DNA from: Pararge aegeria
Taxonomy: Eukaryota; Arthropoda; Insecta; Lepidoptera; Nymphalidae
Assembly (NCBI RefSeq): GCF_905163445.1
Contig: NC_053190.1
Location: forward strand, 8,310,501-8,374,500
Direction: 5' to 3'
Length of the DNA: 64,000 nucleotides
This document shows positions 62,401 to 64,000 of this stretch, in pieces; position 1 is the stretch's first letter; every line of letters starts with the position of its first letter. The position numbers and the translations under genes are program-made. The notes beneath the pieces are model-generated. The model was not told the DNA's origin, searched no databases, and was given only the letters and a program-made list of their open reading frames with translations.

Positions 62401-64000
62401 TAAACACATGGAATGAAGCTGCATCTCTTTTTTGGAACTGGCACAGACATTCGATGGGAAATATTGAAATCTGTGATTGAAACGGTTTTGCCAACAGATT
62501 ATAATATTCCAATATATGAATCATTAGTGTTTGTATTCTCTTCGTTGCTGCCTACCTTAACAAAAATTAAATGAATAATTTATAATACATTGACGACCAC
62601 TGACCTAATATACATAAATAAATATACTACGTACAATACACACATACGAAATATTCAGATCAGCTCAAAAACGTCCGAACTAAATGGGTATGAATTTTGC
62701 GAATCGCGCCAGTCTTTATTTCTTCGACTGACAGATTACGTACAAAATGGTAAAAACATGCAAAAATTACTCAACTGAAAAGATGATGGCGTATATTTTT
62801 CAAGGACTTTTGTCTAGAAATACAGTATGTTATATAAATTTGTAATCAATCTGAAAACCGATCACGAAAATATCACGAAACTAATCGAAATAATCAAAAA
62901 ATAATATTGTTGTCCTTTTCGTATGCGTTGCGCTTCATAGACAAAAAGAGAGATATGTTCACTATATTCGGTTGGATTTTTACGAGCGTTCGTACGATTC
63001 GGAACAAAGTTGAGTAAAGTCGCTTATTGTGTATAAAAATTGATGTGATTTTTTTAAAGTTATTTTGTTTTTCTATTATTATTATTTCGTGTTCCTCGAG
63101 ATTCTATACGTTGCTTATTATGGAATAATTTTGTACCTCGGTCGCGACGAGAAAAATATTTTGATCCGATAGAATGCCACCGTATTTGCTAAATACCGTT
63201 TAAGTATGCGTGTATGATTTGGTAGTAAATTGATCAATGGTATAAAATATGAGAAAATAAAATAATATTTGTAATAATATGTAGCATAACACTTAAAAGA
63301 TGGGTTGCTCTGGAGTTTCTTACGTCACTTCTTCTCTAAATAGCCCTTACGAATACGGACAACTTTGTCCGTCTTGGTATTGGTTTAGAAAAAATCTTAA
63401 TGCATAGGGCATATATTATGACATTAGTTTTTTTGCCAGTAAAAGTCCTGCCAAAATCAGTCCAGCTGTTTTGAAGATTAGCCGGAACAAGCAGACATAT
63501 AGACAAATTTTAAAAATGGCTTTTTTTTAAATTACTGTTTATTATACTTTCATAATTTAGTAAAAAGCTATTCTGACATTACAAAGGACACTTTTATTTA
63601 TATAGATTACACCAAACCGTGATATTCGAATTTCCCCAAGAAAATTCTAGAAGGTAACTCAGAAAATAAATTTATGTGGTGGATTGTTCATCACATTTGT
63701 GCATAAAAAAAGTTTTAACAAAAAATTTTATGTTATATCCATTCCTTTTTATATAGTAGCAATGAAAGTATGAGTATTTTTTTAAATTCTATTTGGCACT
63801 GATTTAGAAATGTTGTAGAAAATACCTATTTCTTTTTAGTTGTGTAACAAGGTCGGTTCTTTTTCGGCGAAAAATTATTAGCCTAGTCTGTACATTAAAG
63901 ACGAGAAATTAGCATATATAATAATTTTTTACGTAAAAATGCAATTTTTGGAATTCTTGTCTGTGTCTGTTGCTTTGTGCGTGCATCATGCAAACACTAC
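62401..64000. other. Region upstream of Siwi
   Basis: It should contain the Siwi promoter near its left end. A SINE family-A tail scrap lies at 62613-62645. A dispersed-repeat remnant is at about 63430-63605 (CCAGCTGTTTTGAAGATTAG, then AAGCAGACATATAGAC), resembling 41815-41885. No coding region is supported in the rest. Confidence 0.45.

Overview
This is a eukaryotic window from a lepidopteran (moth or butterfly) nuclear genome. The evidence is a Siwi-type PIWI gene close in length and layout to the silkworm protein, introns obeying GT-AG, AT-rich spacers, and a dense load of repeat types familiar from Lepidoptera: tRNA-headed SINEs, RTE retrotransposon ends with (GAT)n tails, LINE 3' ends with (TTTTGAA)n tails, and Helitron-like elements ending in CTAG. 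The species cannot be fixed from the sequence. No rRNA gene, genuine tRNA gene or CRISPR array was found.

Four host genes can be built exon by exon, all on the minus strand. (1) 8750-11386: a three-exon gene for a 147-residue secreted protein of unknown function. (2) 15321-42417: an eleven-exon gene for a 743-residue coiled-coil protein that resembles CCDC170. (3) 38059-38802: a single-exon secreted protein, about 40% histidine, lying inside the first coding intron of gene 2 with its own TATA box, initiator and polyadenylation signal. (4) 49837-62080: a seventeen-exon, 896-residue PIWI protein (Siwi/Aubergine type, the piRNA effector) with all catalytic residues present. Exon phases close in every multi-exon model.

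The most striking element is an apparently intact DNA transposon at 47830-49650. It has 40-bp terminal inverted repeats matching at 39 of 40 positions, TA duplications, and an uninterrupted 458-residue transposase split by one 106-bp intron. The catalytic spacing is DD82E, the signature of the Sailor group of IS630-Tc1-mariner elements. It sits 186 bp beyond the Siwi stop codon, in convergent orientation, with no AATAAA between the stop and the element. A potentially active transposon may therefore lie in, or next to, the 3' untranslated region of a gene that silences transposons.

The other repeats are mostly decayed. They include a near full-length but broken RTE element (about 16805-19964) inserted into a tRNA-derived SINE with a target duplication, a foldback insertion splitting another SINE (about 20529-20948), and an interleaved pair of perfect inverted repeats (21106-21277). 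The left 8.7 kb, 11.4-15.1 kb, 42.4-47.8 kb and the last 1.6 kb hold no gene that I can support.
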